Shown here: positions 27,030 to 34,817 of the stretch, one piece after another
Layout of the letters: every line of letters begins with the position of its first letter
Numbering within the stretch: position 1 is the first letter of the stretch
From: Mycobacteriales bacterium
GTDB lineage: Bacteria; Actinomycetota; Actinomycetes; Mycobacteriales; SCTD01
Direction of reading: 5' to 3'
Length of the DNA stretch: 64,000 nt
Assembly (NCBI GenBank): GCA_030697205.1
Contig: JAUYQP010000007.1
Location: 1-64,000, forward strand
Position numbers and translations under genes: made by a program
Notes under the pieces: generated by a model
Told to the model about the DNA's origin: nothing
Database searches by the model: none
Seen by the model: only the letters and a program-made list of their open reading frames with translations

Positions 27030-27595
27030 GCGAGGCCCTTCGCGGTGAGCACCGCGAGCAGCTGCGCGACGGACTCGTCGAGGGACTGCTCGTGGGTGGG
27101 CACCACCGCGTCGGGGTCGGTGGGCGGCTCGTAGGGCGCGTCGACCCCGGTGAGGCCGTTGATCTCGCCGCTGGCCTGCTTGGCGTAGAGGCCCTTGACG
27201 TCACGCTCGCTGCAGACCTCGACGGGCGTCGCGACGTGGACCTCGACGAAGCCGGCGCCGCGCTCGTCGTGCAGGGCGCGCACGGCCGCGCGCGTCTCGG
27301 CGTAGGGGCTGATGACGCTGGCGAGCACGAGCACGCCGTGCTTGGCCAGCGTCGCGGCGACCCACCCGATGCGCAGCACGTTGGTGTCGCGGTCCTCCCG
27401 GGTGAAGCCGAGGCCCTTGCTCAGGAACTCGCGGACCTCGTCGCCGTCGAGCACCTCGACGCGCCCCTCCAGCCGCGTCGACAGCGCGGTGGCGAGGGTC
27501 GTCTTGCCGGCGCTCGGCAGCCCGGTGAGCCAGACGGTGGCGCCGGGGCGCAGCGGCTCGGGCGCCGACGGCACGCGCTCGTCCAGGGCGGTCAC
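27026..27595 (-). CDS. cysC: Adenylylsulfate (APS) kinase
   Basis: A 189-residue P-loop kinase. WLTGLPSAGKTTLATAL carries Walker A near residue 27, LDGDEVREFLSKGLGFTRED is the APS-binding region, and DVKGLYAKQASGEI is the family's lid motif. It phosphorylates APS to PAPS. The window also has an APS-type reductase (cysH with CC...CxxC), so APS is both reduced directly and converted to PAPS, probably for sulfation. The GTG start has AGGAGG 6-7 bases upstream. It is the first gene of cysC-cysD-cysN-rrf2, divergent from the sulfite reductase leader. Confidence 0.94.
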   Translation of the reverse strand: MTALDERVPSAPEPLRPGATVWLTGLPSAGKTTLATALSTRLEGRVEVLDGDEVREFLSKGLGFTREDRDTNVLRIGWVAATLAKHGVLVLASVISPYAETRAAVRALHDERGAGFVEVHVATPVEVCSERDVKGLYAKQASGEINGLTGVDAPYEPPTDPDAVVPTHEQSLDESVAQLLAVLTAKGLA

Positions 27596-27628
27596 GGGAG
27601 TCCTCCTGCGGGGACGGGTAGGGCGATC

Positions 27629-27645
27629 AGACTAGAACGTGTTCT
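27629..27645 (-). promoter_or_regulatory. Promoter and operator candidate of the cysC operon
   Basis: Read on the minus strand, TAGTCT (27634-27629) is a good -10 box about 33 bases before the cysC start. Directly upstream, AGAACACGTTCT (27645-27634) is an inverted repeat with 5-bp arms and a 2-base centre, so it overlaps the spacer of this promoter. A repressor could bind there. No -35 consensus is clear. The opposite-strand leader of the sulfite reductase gene starts about 60 bases away. Confidence 0.45.
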
Positions 27646-27707
27646 CATCCGCGGTTCGGGGCGCGACCCGCTGAGTGGGACCGCCCCGCGGCGAGACGAC
27701 CGTCACG

Positions 27708-27830
27708 ATGCTGCCACGCAGGGTCCTGTGCGACCCTTGCCGGGTGCTCCTCCTGCTGACCAGTCGACGTCACGTCGACCTCAAGCGCACCGCGTCGGCG
27801 ATCTGTTCCGCCCGCCCGCAGCAGCGCTAG
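27708..27830 (+). CDS. Putative cysteine-responsive leader peptide upstream of sulfite reductase
   Basis: A 40-residue reading from ATG at 27708, or 28 residues from GTG at 27744. Its core, LTSRRHVDLKRTASAIC, matches the actinobacterial leader-peptide pattern (S-R-R-H-V-D-L-x-R-x-x-S-A-x-C) found upstream of sulfur and cysteine genes. One Cys codon (TGT) follows the motif, with two more near the start in the longer form. The stop is 37 bases before the sulfite reductase ATG, a suitable distance for attenuation or coupled translation. The R-H-V-D codons form a 17-base palindrome (27763-27779), which may help RNA folding. The role is inferred from the known family. Confidence 0.8.
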   Translation: MLPRRVLCDPCRVLLLLTSRRHVDLKRTASAICSARPQQR

Positions 27831-27867
27831 ACCTCCCGTCACACACCCGATCCAGTAGGAGACAGCC

Positions 27868-29502
27868 ATGCCCGCCGTGCGCGGACAGGGGCAGTGGGCA
27901 CTCGGCTACCGCGAGCCGCTCAACGCCAACGAGCAGGTCAAGAAGGACAGCAACCCGCTCACGGTGCGCGACCGCGTCATCGACATCTACGCAAAGCAGG
28001 GCTTCGACTCGATCGACGGCGCCGACAAGCGCGGTCGCCTGCGGTGGTACGGCCTCTACACCCAGCGCGCCGACGGCATCCCCGGCGGCCGCACGGCGGT
28101 GCTCGAGCCCGAGGAGCTCGAGGCGCCGTTCTTCATGCTGCGCGTCCGGATCGACGGCGGCCTGCTCACCAGCGAGCAGCTGCGCGTCATCGGGTCGATC
28201 GCCGAGCGCTACGGCCGTGACGTCGCTGACGTCACCGACCGCCAGAACGTCCAGCTGCACTGGATCCGGATCGAGGACGTGCCTGCGATCTGGGAGGAGC
28301 TCGGAGCCGTCGGACTGGGTACGACGGAAGCCTGCGGCGACACGCCCCGCGTCGTGCTCGGGTGCCCGCTCGCGGGCGTCGACGCCCACGAGGTCCTCGA
28401 CGCGACCGCGTCCATCACCGCCGTCGTCGACCGCTGGCTCGGCGACCCGGCCTTCTCCAACCTGCCGCGCAAGTTCAAGACCTCCATCAGCGGCTGCTCG
28501 GTCTACTGCGGCAACCACGAGATCAACGACGTCGCCTTCGTCGGCGTCGTCCACCCGGAGCTCGGCGCCGGCTACGACCTGTGGGTCGGCGGCGGGCTGT
28601 CGACCAACCCCAAGCTCGGGGTGCGGGTCGGTGCCTTCGTCGAGCCGGCGCGCGTCGAGGAGGTCTGGGCCGGTGTCTGCTCGACCTTCCGCGACTACGG
28701 CTACCGCCGCTCGCGCACCCACGCCCGGCTGAAGTTCCTGCTCGCCGACTGGGGTCCGGAGCGCTTCCGCGAGGTGATGGAGAAGGAGTACCTCACCGCG
28801 CCTCTGCCCGACGGGCCCGCGCCCGCGACGCCGCCAACCGAGGACCGCGACCACGTCGGGGTGCACCGCCAGGCCGACGGGCTGTCCTACGTCGGCGTCG
28901 TGCCGCGGGCCGGCCGCACCTCCGGCACCCAGCTGCAGCGGGTCGCCGAGCTCGCCGAGCGGCTCGGCGGCGGGCGCGTCCGCACCACCGCCCAGCAGGG
29001 CCTCGTCGTGCTGGACGTGCCCGAGCAGTCCGTGGCCGAGCTCGTCACGGCTCTCGAGGGCGAGGACCTGCGGGTCCGGCCGTCGCGCTTCCGCCGCGGC
29101 ACGATGGCCTGCACCGGCCTCGAGTTCTGCAAGCTCGCGATCGTCGAGACCAAGGTCCGCGCGGTCGACCTCTACACCGCGCTCGAGCAGCGACTCCCCG
29201 ACTTCGACGAGCCGGTGACGATCCACGTCAACGGCTGCCCCAACTCCTGCGCGCGCTTCCAGACCGCCGACATCGGGCTCAAGGGCTCGATCGTCGGCGA
29301 CCAGGAGGGCTTCCAGGTCCACCTCGGTGGGCGGCTCGGCGAGGACGCCGGCTTCGGCCGCAAGCCCCGCGGTCTGAAGATCACCGGCGAGGAGGCGGTC
29401 GACTACGTCGAGCGGCTGCTGCGCTCCTACCTCGAGCACCGCGCCCCCGGGCAGCGCTTCGCGACGTGGGCCCGCGACGCCGACGAGGCCCTGCTCCGGT
29501 GA
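27868..29502 (+). CDS. sir: Ferredoxin-dependent sulfite reductase (siroheme/4Fe-4S)
   Basis: A 544-residue enzyme of the nitrite/sulfite reductase family. Two ferrodoxin-like halves each carry a substrate/siroheme site. The 4Fe-4S and siroheme ligands are in TGLEFCKLA and NGCPNSCARF near residues 415-460. YGLYTQR and the Cys of TTEACGDTPR occupy the Tyr and Cys positions that form a cross-link in M. tuberculosis NirA. It reduces sulfite to sulfide with electrons from ferredoxin; nitrite reduction cannot be excluded by sequence alone, but the neighbours are all sulfur genes. AGGAGA lies 7 bases before the ATG. It follows the leader peptide and precedes a zinc-ribbon mini-protein. Confidence 0.93.
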   Translation: MPAVRGQGQWALGYREPLNANEQVKKDSNPLTVRDRVIDIYAKQGFDSIDGADKRGRLRWYGLYTQRADGIPGGRTAVLEPEELEAPFFMLRVRIDGGLLTSEQLRVIGSIAERYGRDVADVTDRQNVQLHWIRIEDVPAIWEELGAVGLGTTEACGDTPRVVLGCPLAGVDAHEVLDATASITAVVDRWLGDPAFSNLPRKFKTSISGCSVYCGNHEINDVAFVGVVHPELGAGYDLWVGGGLSTNPKLGVRVGAFVEPARVEEVWAGVCSTFRDYGYRRSRTHARLKFLLADWGPERFREVMEKEYLTAPLPDGPAPATPPTEDRDHVGVHRQADGLSYVGVVPRAGRTSGTQLQRVAELAERLGGGRVRTTAQQGLVVLDVPEQSVAELVTALEGEDLRVRPSRFRRGTMACTGLEFCKLAIVETKVRAVDLYTALEQRLPDFDEPVTIHVNGCPNSCARFQTADIGLKGSIVGDQEGFQVHLGGRLGEDAGFGRKPRGLKITGEEAVDYVERLLRSYLEHRAPGQRFATWARDADEALLR

Positions 29503-29527
29503 CGCCCCGTCGTACCCCCGGGTCGCT

Positions 29528-29701
29528 GTGAGCGAGCGGGCCGCGCCGTTCTACTGCCCCTACTGCGGCGAGGAGTCGGTGCGCCCCTTCGGCGACGACC
29601 CCGATGCCGGTCACGGCCAGTGGACCTGCGACGACTGCTTGCGCGTCTTCCGGCTGTCCTACGTCGGCACCACCGGCCGCCCAGCCCCGGACGCCGGATG
29701 A
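29528..29701 (+). CDS. Small zinc-ribbon protein of the sulfite reductase locus
   Basis: A 57-residue protein with two Cys pairs, FYCPYCGEE and TCDDCLRVF, spaced as a zinc ribbon. Short proteins with CPYC...W-x-C-x2-C-x-R-V-F are, from memory, common between sulfite reductase and APS reductase genes in streptomycetes and relatives; their role is unknown. An electron-carrier or metal-handling role is conceivable but unproven. The GTG start is 25 bases after the sulfite reductase stop. The gene overlaps the possible early ATG of the downstream acetyltransferase. Confidence 0.72.
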   Translation: MSERAAPFYCPYCGEESVRPFGDDPDAGHGQWTCDDCLRVFRLSYVGTTGRPAPDAG

Positions 29702-29739
29702 CCGTGTACGCCGGGGCGTCGCGTCGTAGCGTGCGCCCC

Positions 29740-30240
29740 GTGATCCGGACCGAGCGGCTGGTACTGCGGGAGTGGGTGGCTGCCGACCGGGAGCCGTTCG
29801 CCGAGCTGTGCGCCGACCCGGTCGTCATGGAGCACTTCCCGGCTCCCCTGACCCGCGAGCAGGCCGACGCCTTCGCCGCCCGGGTGGAGGCGCACTTCGC
29901 CGAGCACGGCTTCGGGCTGTGGGCGGTCGAGGTCGACGGTCGGTTCGCCGGCTTCGACGGGTTGATGTGGACCGATGTGCTCGGCGGCCGCGACCTCGAG
30001 GTCGGCTGGCGGCTGGAGCGATGGGCCTGGGGCCACGGCTACGCCACTGAGGCCGCAGCCGCGGCGCTGCGGTTCGGGCTGCAGCACGCACCGGAGGTGC
30101 TCTCCTTCACGGCCGTCGTCAACGAGCGCTCGTGGCGGGTGATGGAGCGGCTCGGGATGCGGCGGGTCCGCGAGTTCGACCACCCGCGGGTTGCGGAGGG
30201 GTCGCCGATCCGACGGCACGTCCTCTACAGCACGCGCTAG
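29740..30240 (+). CDS. GNAT family N-acetyltransferase (RimJ/RimL type)
   Basis: A 166-residue acetyltransferase. IRTERLVLREW at the start, WRLERWAWGHGYATEAAAAAL as the acetyl-CoA loop and the ending EFDHPRVAEGSP are typical of the RimJ/RimL group that acetylates protein N-termini or small amines. GTG at 29740 was chosen because TAGCGT (29727-29732) stands 7 bases upstream as a -10 box, making a leaderless start, and because the family begins at this residue. An ATG at 29698 that overlaps the zinc-ribbon stop would add 14 residues. Its stop overlaps the stop of the converging APS reductase gene (CTAG). The target is unknown. Confidence 0.83.
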   Translation: MIRTERLVLREWVAADREPFAELCADPVVMEHFPAPLTREQADAFAARVEAHFAEHGFGLWAVEVDGRFAGFDGLMWTDVLGGRDLEVGWRLERWAWGHGYATEAAAAALRFGLQHAPEVLSFTAVVNERSWRVMERLGMRRVREFDHPRVAEGSPIRRHVLYSTR

Positions 30241-30932
30241 ACGTGCAGGCCGCACTCGGTCTTCTGGGCGCCGACCCAGCGACCGGAGCGGGCGTCCTCG
30301 CCCGGCGCGACCCGGCGCGTGCAGGGGGCGCAGCCGATCGAGGGGTAGCCGTCGTCGACGAGCGGGTTGACGAGCACGCCGTGCTCGGCGACGTAGGTGT
30401 CGACGTCGTCCTGGGTCCAGGCCGCGATCGGGTTGACCTTCACCTTGCTGCGCCGCGCGTCCCACTCGACGACGCCGGTGGTGGCGCGGGTCGGTGACTC
30501 GTCGCGGCGGATACCGGACGCCCACGCGTCGTAGGGAGCCAGCGCGCGCTCGAGCGGCTCGACCTTGCGCATCGCGCAGCAGGCGTCGGGGTCGCGGCGC
30601 CACAGCTCGGCGCCGTGCTCGGCGTCCTGCTGGGCGACGGTGAGCAGCGGCAGCACCGTGCGGACGGTCACGTCGTAGACCTGGTCGACGGCGTCGCGGG
30701 TGCCGATCGTCTCGGCGAAGTGGTAGCCGGTGTCGAGGAAGACGACGTCGACGCCGGAGGCGACCGACGACGCGAGGTGGGCCATCAGCCCGTCGCCCAT
30801 CGACGACGCGATCGCGAAGCGGTCGCCGAAGGTCGACGTGGCCCAGCGCAGCACGTCCTGGGCCGAGGCCTCCTCGAGGTCCCGGCCCGCCTGCTCGGCG
30901 ATGTCACGCAGCTCCACGGTCTGAGTCAACAC
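30237..30932 (-). CDS. cysH: Adenylylsulfate (APS) reductase, 4Fe-4S type
   Basis: A 231-residue reductase of the CysH family. SSMGDGLMAHL holds the phosphate-binding loop, CCAMRKVEPL and GCAPCTRRV hold the two Cys pairs that bind a 4Fe-4S cluster, and KTECGLHV at the C-terminus carries the catalytic Cys. The CC...CxxC cluster motif marks the APS-using enzyme, not the PAPS-only type. It reduces APS to sulfite with thioredoxin. GTG at 30932 gives a family-like N-terminus; a second GTG 15 bases on is possible. It converges with the acetyltransferase gene and is divergent from the YbaK-like gene. The GTG TTG ACT sequence at the start could also be part of a -35 box. Confidence 0.93.
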   Translation of the reverse strand: MLTQTVELRDIAEQAGRDLEEASAQDVLRWATSTFGDRFAIASSMGDGLMAHLASSVASGVDVVFLDTGYHFAETIGTRDAVDQVYDVTVRTVLPLLTVAQQDAEHGAELWRRDPDACCAMRKVEPLERALAPYDAWASGIRRDESPTRATTGVVEWDARRSKVKVNPIAAWTQDDVDTYVAEHGVLVNPLVDDGYPSIGCAPCTRRVAPGEDARSGRWVGAQKTECGLHV

Positions 30933-30978
30933 CGCCGTCCGGCGCGCGCTTCCCGAGAGGTCTGGCAGGCTCGGCGTC

Positions 30979-31446
30979 GTGCACCCCACCGTCGAGCGCG
31001 TCGCGGGACTGCTGCGCGCCGCCGGCGCCACCGGTGAGGTCCGCGAGCTGACCGACAGCGCCCGCACCGCTGCCGAGGCCGCGGCGGCGCTGGGCTGCGA
31101 GGTCGGTGCGATCGCGAGCTCGCTGGTCTTCACCGCGGGCGACGAGCCGGTGCTGGTCCTCACCAGCGGCGGCCACCGCGTCGACCCGGCCGTCACCGGC
31201 GCGCTGCTCGGTGTCGCCGCCCTGGGCCGGGCCGACGCCGACCTGGTGCGCAGCGCCACCGGCTACGCGATCGGCGGCGTCGCCCCGATCGGCCACCCCG
31301 CTCCCCTGCGGACCCTCGTCGACGTCGCGCTCGCCGAGCACGAGGTCGTCTGGGCCGCCGCCGGCCACCCGCACGCGGTCTTCCCGACCAGCTACGACGA
31401 GCTCCTCCGCCTGACCGGCGGGCAGGCGGCGCAGGTCGCCGGGTGA
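30979..31446 (+). CDS. YbaK/EbsC (aminoacyl-tRNA deacylase-like) protein
   Basis: A 155-residue single-domain protein of the YbaK/ProX deacylase family. The central pattern (EVGAIASSLVFTAGDEPVLVL, SGGHRVDP, GYAIGGVAPIGH) is preserved, including the Lys-to-Ser variation seen in the EbsC branch. Members clear misacylated Cys- or Pro-tRNA or act on free aminoacyl esters. A Cys-tRNA-Pro deacylase would fit beside cysteine genes, but the specificity cannot be set from sequence. It shares a GTGA overlap with the CrtA-like gene downstream, so it opens the first carotenoid gene row. Confidence 0.85.
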   Translation: MHPTVERVAGLLRAAGATGEVRELTDSARTAAEAAAALGCEVGAIASSLVFTAGDEPVLVLTSGGHRVDPAVTGALLGVAALGRADADLVRSATGYAIGGVAPIGHPAPLRTLVDVALAEHEVVWAAAGHPHAVFPTSYDELLRLTGGQAAQVAG

Positions 31447-32141
31447 GCGAGCCGGTCCCCCCGCTCGTGACGCTGCACGTCTGGCGGGTGACGAGCCCCG
31501 CCCGGGCGCTGCGCCGGATGGCCACCGACCGCGGTCGGGCGCGACGCCTGCCCGGGGTCCGCTTCGCCAAGCTGCTCGGGACCGGCGACGGGCGGACCTT
31601 CACCGCCCGTGACGCCGACCCGCGGACCTGGGCACTCCTCACGACGTGGACCGACCCGTCGTACGCCTCGTCCTTCGACCGCAGCGACCTGGCCCGCGAC
31701 TGGGCGGCGATCGCCGAGGAGACCTGGCGCTGCGACCTGCGGCCACTGGTGTCGACCGGTCGCTGGAGCGGTCGCGAGCCCTTCGGCGCGCCGGTGCCGG
31801 TGCGCCACGACGGTCCCGTCGCCGCCCTCACCCGCGCCCGGCTGCGACCGGCCCGCACGGCCCGCTTCTGGTCTGCCGTCCCGCCGGTGTCGGCCGCGCT
31901 GCACCAGCACCCCGGCCTGCGCGCCGCGGTCGGCATCGGGGAGGCACCGGTCGGGCTGCAGGGCACCTTCAGCCTGTGGGAGTCCGCGACGGCGCTGCGC
32001 GACTTCGCCCACCGCGACCCCGCCCACCAGGAGGTCGTCGCGCGCACCCCCGTCGAGGGCTGGTACGCCGAGGAGCTGTTCGCCCGGTTCGCCGTGCTGT
32101 CGAGCGCGGGCACCCTCGCCGGCCGGGACCCGCTGGCATGA
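31443..32141 (+). CDS. crtA: Spheroidene monooxygenase-like protein (CrtA-type)
   Basis: A 232-residue protein with the CrtA pattern: TLHVWRVTSPARALRRM, RFAKLLGTGDGRTF, WALLTTW and the tail EGWYAEELFARFAVLSSAGTL. CrtA enzymes are heme proteins that put keto groups on the acyclic end of carotenoids. The protein is full length, but the family also includes members with unknown substrates. It overlaps the upstream YbaK-like gene and the downstream acetyltransferase gene (ATGA). Two genes on, a CrtO-like oxidoreductase begins, so a carotenoid substrate is likely. Confidence 0.72.
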   Translation: MSEPVPPLVTLHVWRVTSPARALRRMATDRGRARRLPGVRFAKLLGTGDGRTFTARDADPRTWALLTTWTDPSYASSFDRSDLARDWAAIAEETWRCDLRPLVSTGRWSGREPFGAPVPVRHDGPVAALTRARLRPARTARFWSAVPPVSAALHQHPGLRAAVGIGEAPVGLQGTFSLWESATALRDFAHRDPAHQEVVARTPVEGWYAEELFARFAVLSSAGTLAGRDPLA

Positions 32142-32659
32142 CGGCCGTCACGACCTGGTCGCGGCAGGACCTCGCCGACCACCGCGACGCCCTGCTCGAC
32201 GTCTACGCCGCGGCGATGGGCGTCGACCGGCGGGTCGCGCGGGCACGGCGCAGCATCGTCACCGGCCACCTCGACCGGCGAGGCCTGGCGGCGGTCGCGG
32301 CGCACGACGGCGACCTGCTCGTGGGCGTCGCCTACGGCTACGTCGGCGAGCGCGGCCAGTGGTGGCACGACCAGGTCGACGCGGCGATGACGCGCGAGAC
32401 CGCTCAGCGGTGGCTGCACGGGGCCTTCGAGGTCTGCGAGCTGCACGTGCTGCCGAGCCACCAGGGCACCGGCACCGGACGAGCGCTGCTCGACGCGCTG
32501 CTGTCCGGGCGCTCGGGGACCGCTGTCCTGACGACCCCTGACGCGGAGACGCGGGCGCGCGCCTTCTACCGCGCGGGTGGCTGGGTCGACCTCGTCCGCG
32601 ACCTCCGCTTCCCCGGTGACCCTCGGTCCTTCGCCGTGCTGGGGCTCGCCCTAGGTTGA
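32138..32659 (+). CDS. GNAT family N-acetyltransferase
   Basis: A 173-residue acetyltransferase. ELHVLPSHQGTGTGRALL is the acetyl-CoA-binding loop and FYRAGGWVDL the C-terminal motif. The substrate is unknown. Its ATG overlaps the CrtA-like stop (ATGA), so it is coupled to that gene. It ends four bases before the CrtO-like start, and a -10 box for that gene lies inside its last codons. Confidence 0.82.
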   Translation: MTAVTTWSRQDLADHRDALLDVYAAAMGVDRRVARARRSIVTGHLDRRGLAAVAAHDGDLLVGVAYGYVGERGQWWHDQVDAAMTRETAQRWLHGAFEVCELHVLPSHQGTGTGRALLDALLSGRSGTAVLTTPDAETRARAFYRAGGWVDLVRDLRFPGDPRSFAVLGLALG

Positions 32660-32663
32660 TCCC

Positions 32664-34244
32664 GTGCCCCTCGACGTGATCGTGATCGGCGCGGGCCACA
32701 ACGCCCTCGTCGCTGCCTGCTACCTCGCCCGCGAGGGCCTGTCCGTCGAGGTCGTCGAGCGCGACACCGTCGTGGGCGGCGCGGTGTCGACGGTCGAGCG
32801 CTTCCCCGGCTACCGGATGGACCGCGGCTCGAGCGCGCACATCATGGTCCGCCACACCGGCATCGTGGAGGACCTGCGGCTCGACGAGTGCGGCCTGGAG
32901 TACCAGGACCTCGACCCCTGGGGCTTCGCGCCCTTCGGGGATGAGGGGATCCACTTCCACGTCGACCTGGCCCGCACGTGCGCCTCCATCGAGGCGGTCT
33001 GCGGGGCGAAGGACGCCGACGCCTACCAGCGCTTCGTCGAGGACTGGTCGGCCCGCAACCTCCGCGTCTTCGAGGCCTTCCAGGGTGCCCCGACCCCGAT
33101 GCACCTCGGCCGGACCCTGTGGGGCGTGGGCACGTCCACCGGCCTCGACGGGCTCGAGCTGTCGCGGCAGTTCCTCACCACCGGCGACTCGCTGCTCGAC
33201 GAGCACTTCGACGACGAGCGGCTCAAGACCGCGCTGGCCTGGATGGGCGCGCAGTCCGGACCGCCGACCCACGAGGTCGCCACCGCCGACCTCGTCGGCT
33301 GGAACACCGTCATGCACCTCAAGCCGCCGGGCCACCCCAAGGGCGGCAGTGGCATGCTGTCGGAGGCCCTGCAGAGGCGCTTCGAGTCCTACGGCGGTCG
33401 GGTCCGCCTCGGTGACGGAGCCGCCGCGGTGACGACCTCCTCGGGCCGTGTGACGGGTGTCCTCACCGAGTCCGGCGACCACCTCGCGGCCGGCACCGTC
33501 GTCGCCGGCTGCCACGTCCTCACCACCCTCGAGCTGCTCGGCGACGGGGTTCCCCGCGACCTCGCCGAGCGGGCCCGGCGGTCGATCCGGGTCGGCAACG
33601 GCATCGGGATGGTCGCCCGGCTCGCGACCAACGACCTGCCGCGCTACGCCGCCGCGACCGAGGAGACCTACCGCTCGATCCAGCTCATCGCGCCGTCGCG
33701 GCAGTTCCTGCGCGCGGCCCACGGCGACTACCTCGCCGGCCGGCCGCCGACCGACCCGGCCGTGCTCGCGATGACCTTCAGCTCCTTCGACGACACCATC
33801 GCGCCGCCCGGCAAGCACAACGTCACCGTCTGGGGGCAGTGGCACGCCTACGAGCTCTCCAACGGCGAGGACTGGGACTCCATCCGCGAGCGCGAGGGCA
33901 CCAAGCTCGTCGAGGCCGTCGACCGGGTCGCGCCCGGCTTCGCGTCCTCCGTCGAGCAGATGCACGTGCAGACCCCGCTCGACCTCGAGCGCGAGCTGGG
34001 CCTGCGCCAGGGGCAGGTCATGCACGTCGAGATGGCCTTCGACCAGATGTTCCTGTGGCGCCCGATGCCCGAGCTGGCCGGTTACTCGGTACCGTCCGTG
34101 GCAGGGCTCTACCTGTGTGGCGCGTCGACGCACCCCGGCGGCGGCGTGTTCGGTGCCAGCGGGCGTTCCGCCGCCGGCGTCGTCCTCGCCGACCGCAACC
34201 CATCACCGCTCGCCCGGATCAGGAAGGCGGTCTCCCGTGGCTGA
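32664..34244 (+). CDS. CrtO/PYROXD2-like FAD-dependent oxidoreductase
   Basis: A 526-residue flavoprotein of the carotenoid desaturase/ketolase superfamily. VIVIGAGHNALVAACYLA near residue 6 is the FAD motif, with GG and MDRGSSAH after it; the C-terminal LYLCGASTHPGGGVFGASG closes the FAD site. The GHN-x-LV-A-A form is shared by CrtO-type beta-carotene ketolases and by PYROXD2-like proteins, so either 4-ketolation of a beta ring or an unknown oxidation is possible. TAGGTT (32652-32657) six bases before the GTG suggests a leaderless start. It overlaps the next gene by 8 bases. The carotenoid genes around it favour the ketolase role. Confidence 0.72.
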   Translation: MPLDVIVIGAGHNALVAACYLAREGLSVEVVERDTVVGGAVSTVERFPGYRMDRGSSAHIMVRHTGIVEDLRLDECGLEYQDLDPWGFAPFGDEGIHFHVDLARTCASIEAVCGAKDADAYQRFVEDWSARNLRVFEAFQGAPTPMHLGRTLWGVGTSTGLDGLELSRQFLTTGDSLLDEHFDDERLKTALAWMGAQSGPPTHEVATADLVGWNTVMHLKPPGHPKGGSGMLSEALQRRFESYGGRVRLGDGAAAVTTSSGRVTGVLTESGDHLAAGTVVAGCHVLTTLELLGDGVPRDLAERARRSIRVGNGIGMVARLATNDLPRYAAATEETYRSIQLIAPSRQFLRAAHGDYLAGRPPTDPAVLAMTFSSFDDTIAPPGKHNVTVWGQWHAYELSNGEDWDSIREREGTKLVEAVDRVAPGFASSVEQMHVQTPLDLERELGLRQGQVMHVEMAFDQMFLWRPMPELAGYSVPSVAGLYLCGASTHPGGGVFGASGRSAAGVVLADRNPSPLARIRKAVSRG

Positions 34245-34683
34245 CGTCTACGAGGTCCTGCTCGTCGACAAGGGCACCCGCTGGTCCGCCGGCTGGGTCG
34301 TCGACGACGACACCGACTCGCTGCTCGCGGTCGGCGGCAAGGTGCTCGTCTGGCCGGGTCGCCCCGGCCTCGAGCACTACGCCCAGCAGCACGGGCTGAC
34401 GATGCTCGACGACCTGCCCGACGAGGTCGACCTCGACCTCGACGGCTGGCTCGCCGGAGGTACGACGCCACCCCCGACCGCCGAGGTCTCCGAGCTGTGG
34501 CACCTGCTGCTCGACGCCCCCCACGTCGGCCAGGCGCTGCAGGGCGACGACATCGAGGAGGCCTACGACGACCTCGTCGAGGAGGTCCCCGGCTGGTTCG
34601 AGGAGCACGGGGAGATGGCCCAGGCCGCCCTGCGCACCGCCGTGCAACGCCTCCGCAAGGCCATGGCACCCCAGGGCGTGTGA
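34237..34683 (+). CDS. Conserved hypothetical acidic protein
   Basis: A 148-residue acidic protein starting VADVYEVLLVDKGTRWSAGW. It has a short Trp/Gly-rich N-terminal strand region and an acidic helical C-terminal half with EEVPGWFEEHGEMAQ. No family is recognised and no metal or nucleotide motif is seen. The GTG is preceded by AGGAAGG 8-9 bases upstream and overlaps the CrtO-like stop by 8 bases. A role in carotenoid handling is only a guess from position. Confidence 0.7.
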   Translation: MADVYEVLLVDKGTRWSAGWVVDDDTDSLLAVGGKVLVWPGRPGLEHYAQQHGLTMLDDLPDEVDLDLDGWLAGGTTPPPTAEVSELWHLLLDAPHVGQALQGDDIEEAYDDLVEEVPGWFEEHGEMAQAALRTAVQRLRKAMAPQGV

Positions 34684-34817
34684 CCTGGCTCTCGCCGCAC
34701 GCTCAGCGCGGCGTCGCTGTGGGAGCGATCACAGCATCCTGGGTGGCACCGCAGGATTGGGCTGCCGAGAATTGATGCATCCAGTGCACAAGAGCTGGAG
34801 CACCCAGGAGCGCACCC

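Noticed and set aside
27634-27645. KstR binding site
   Set aside because: The AAC-N2-GTT core is present, but one outer conserved base is missing and no sterol or lipid genes are nearby; kept only as a generic operator candidate.
27763-27779. The 17-base palindrome GTCGACGTCACGTCGAC as a DNA operator
   Set aside because: It falls exactly on the codons for the conserved R-H-V-D part of the leader peptide, so coding explains it at least in part.
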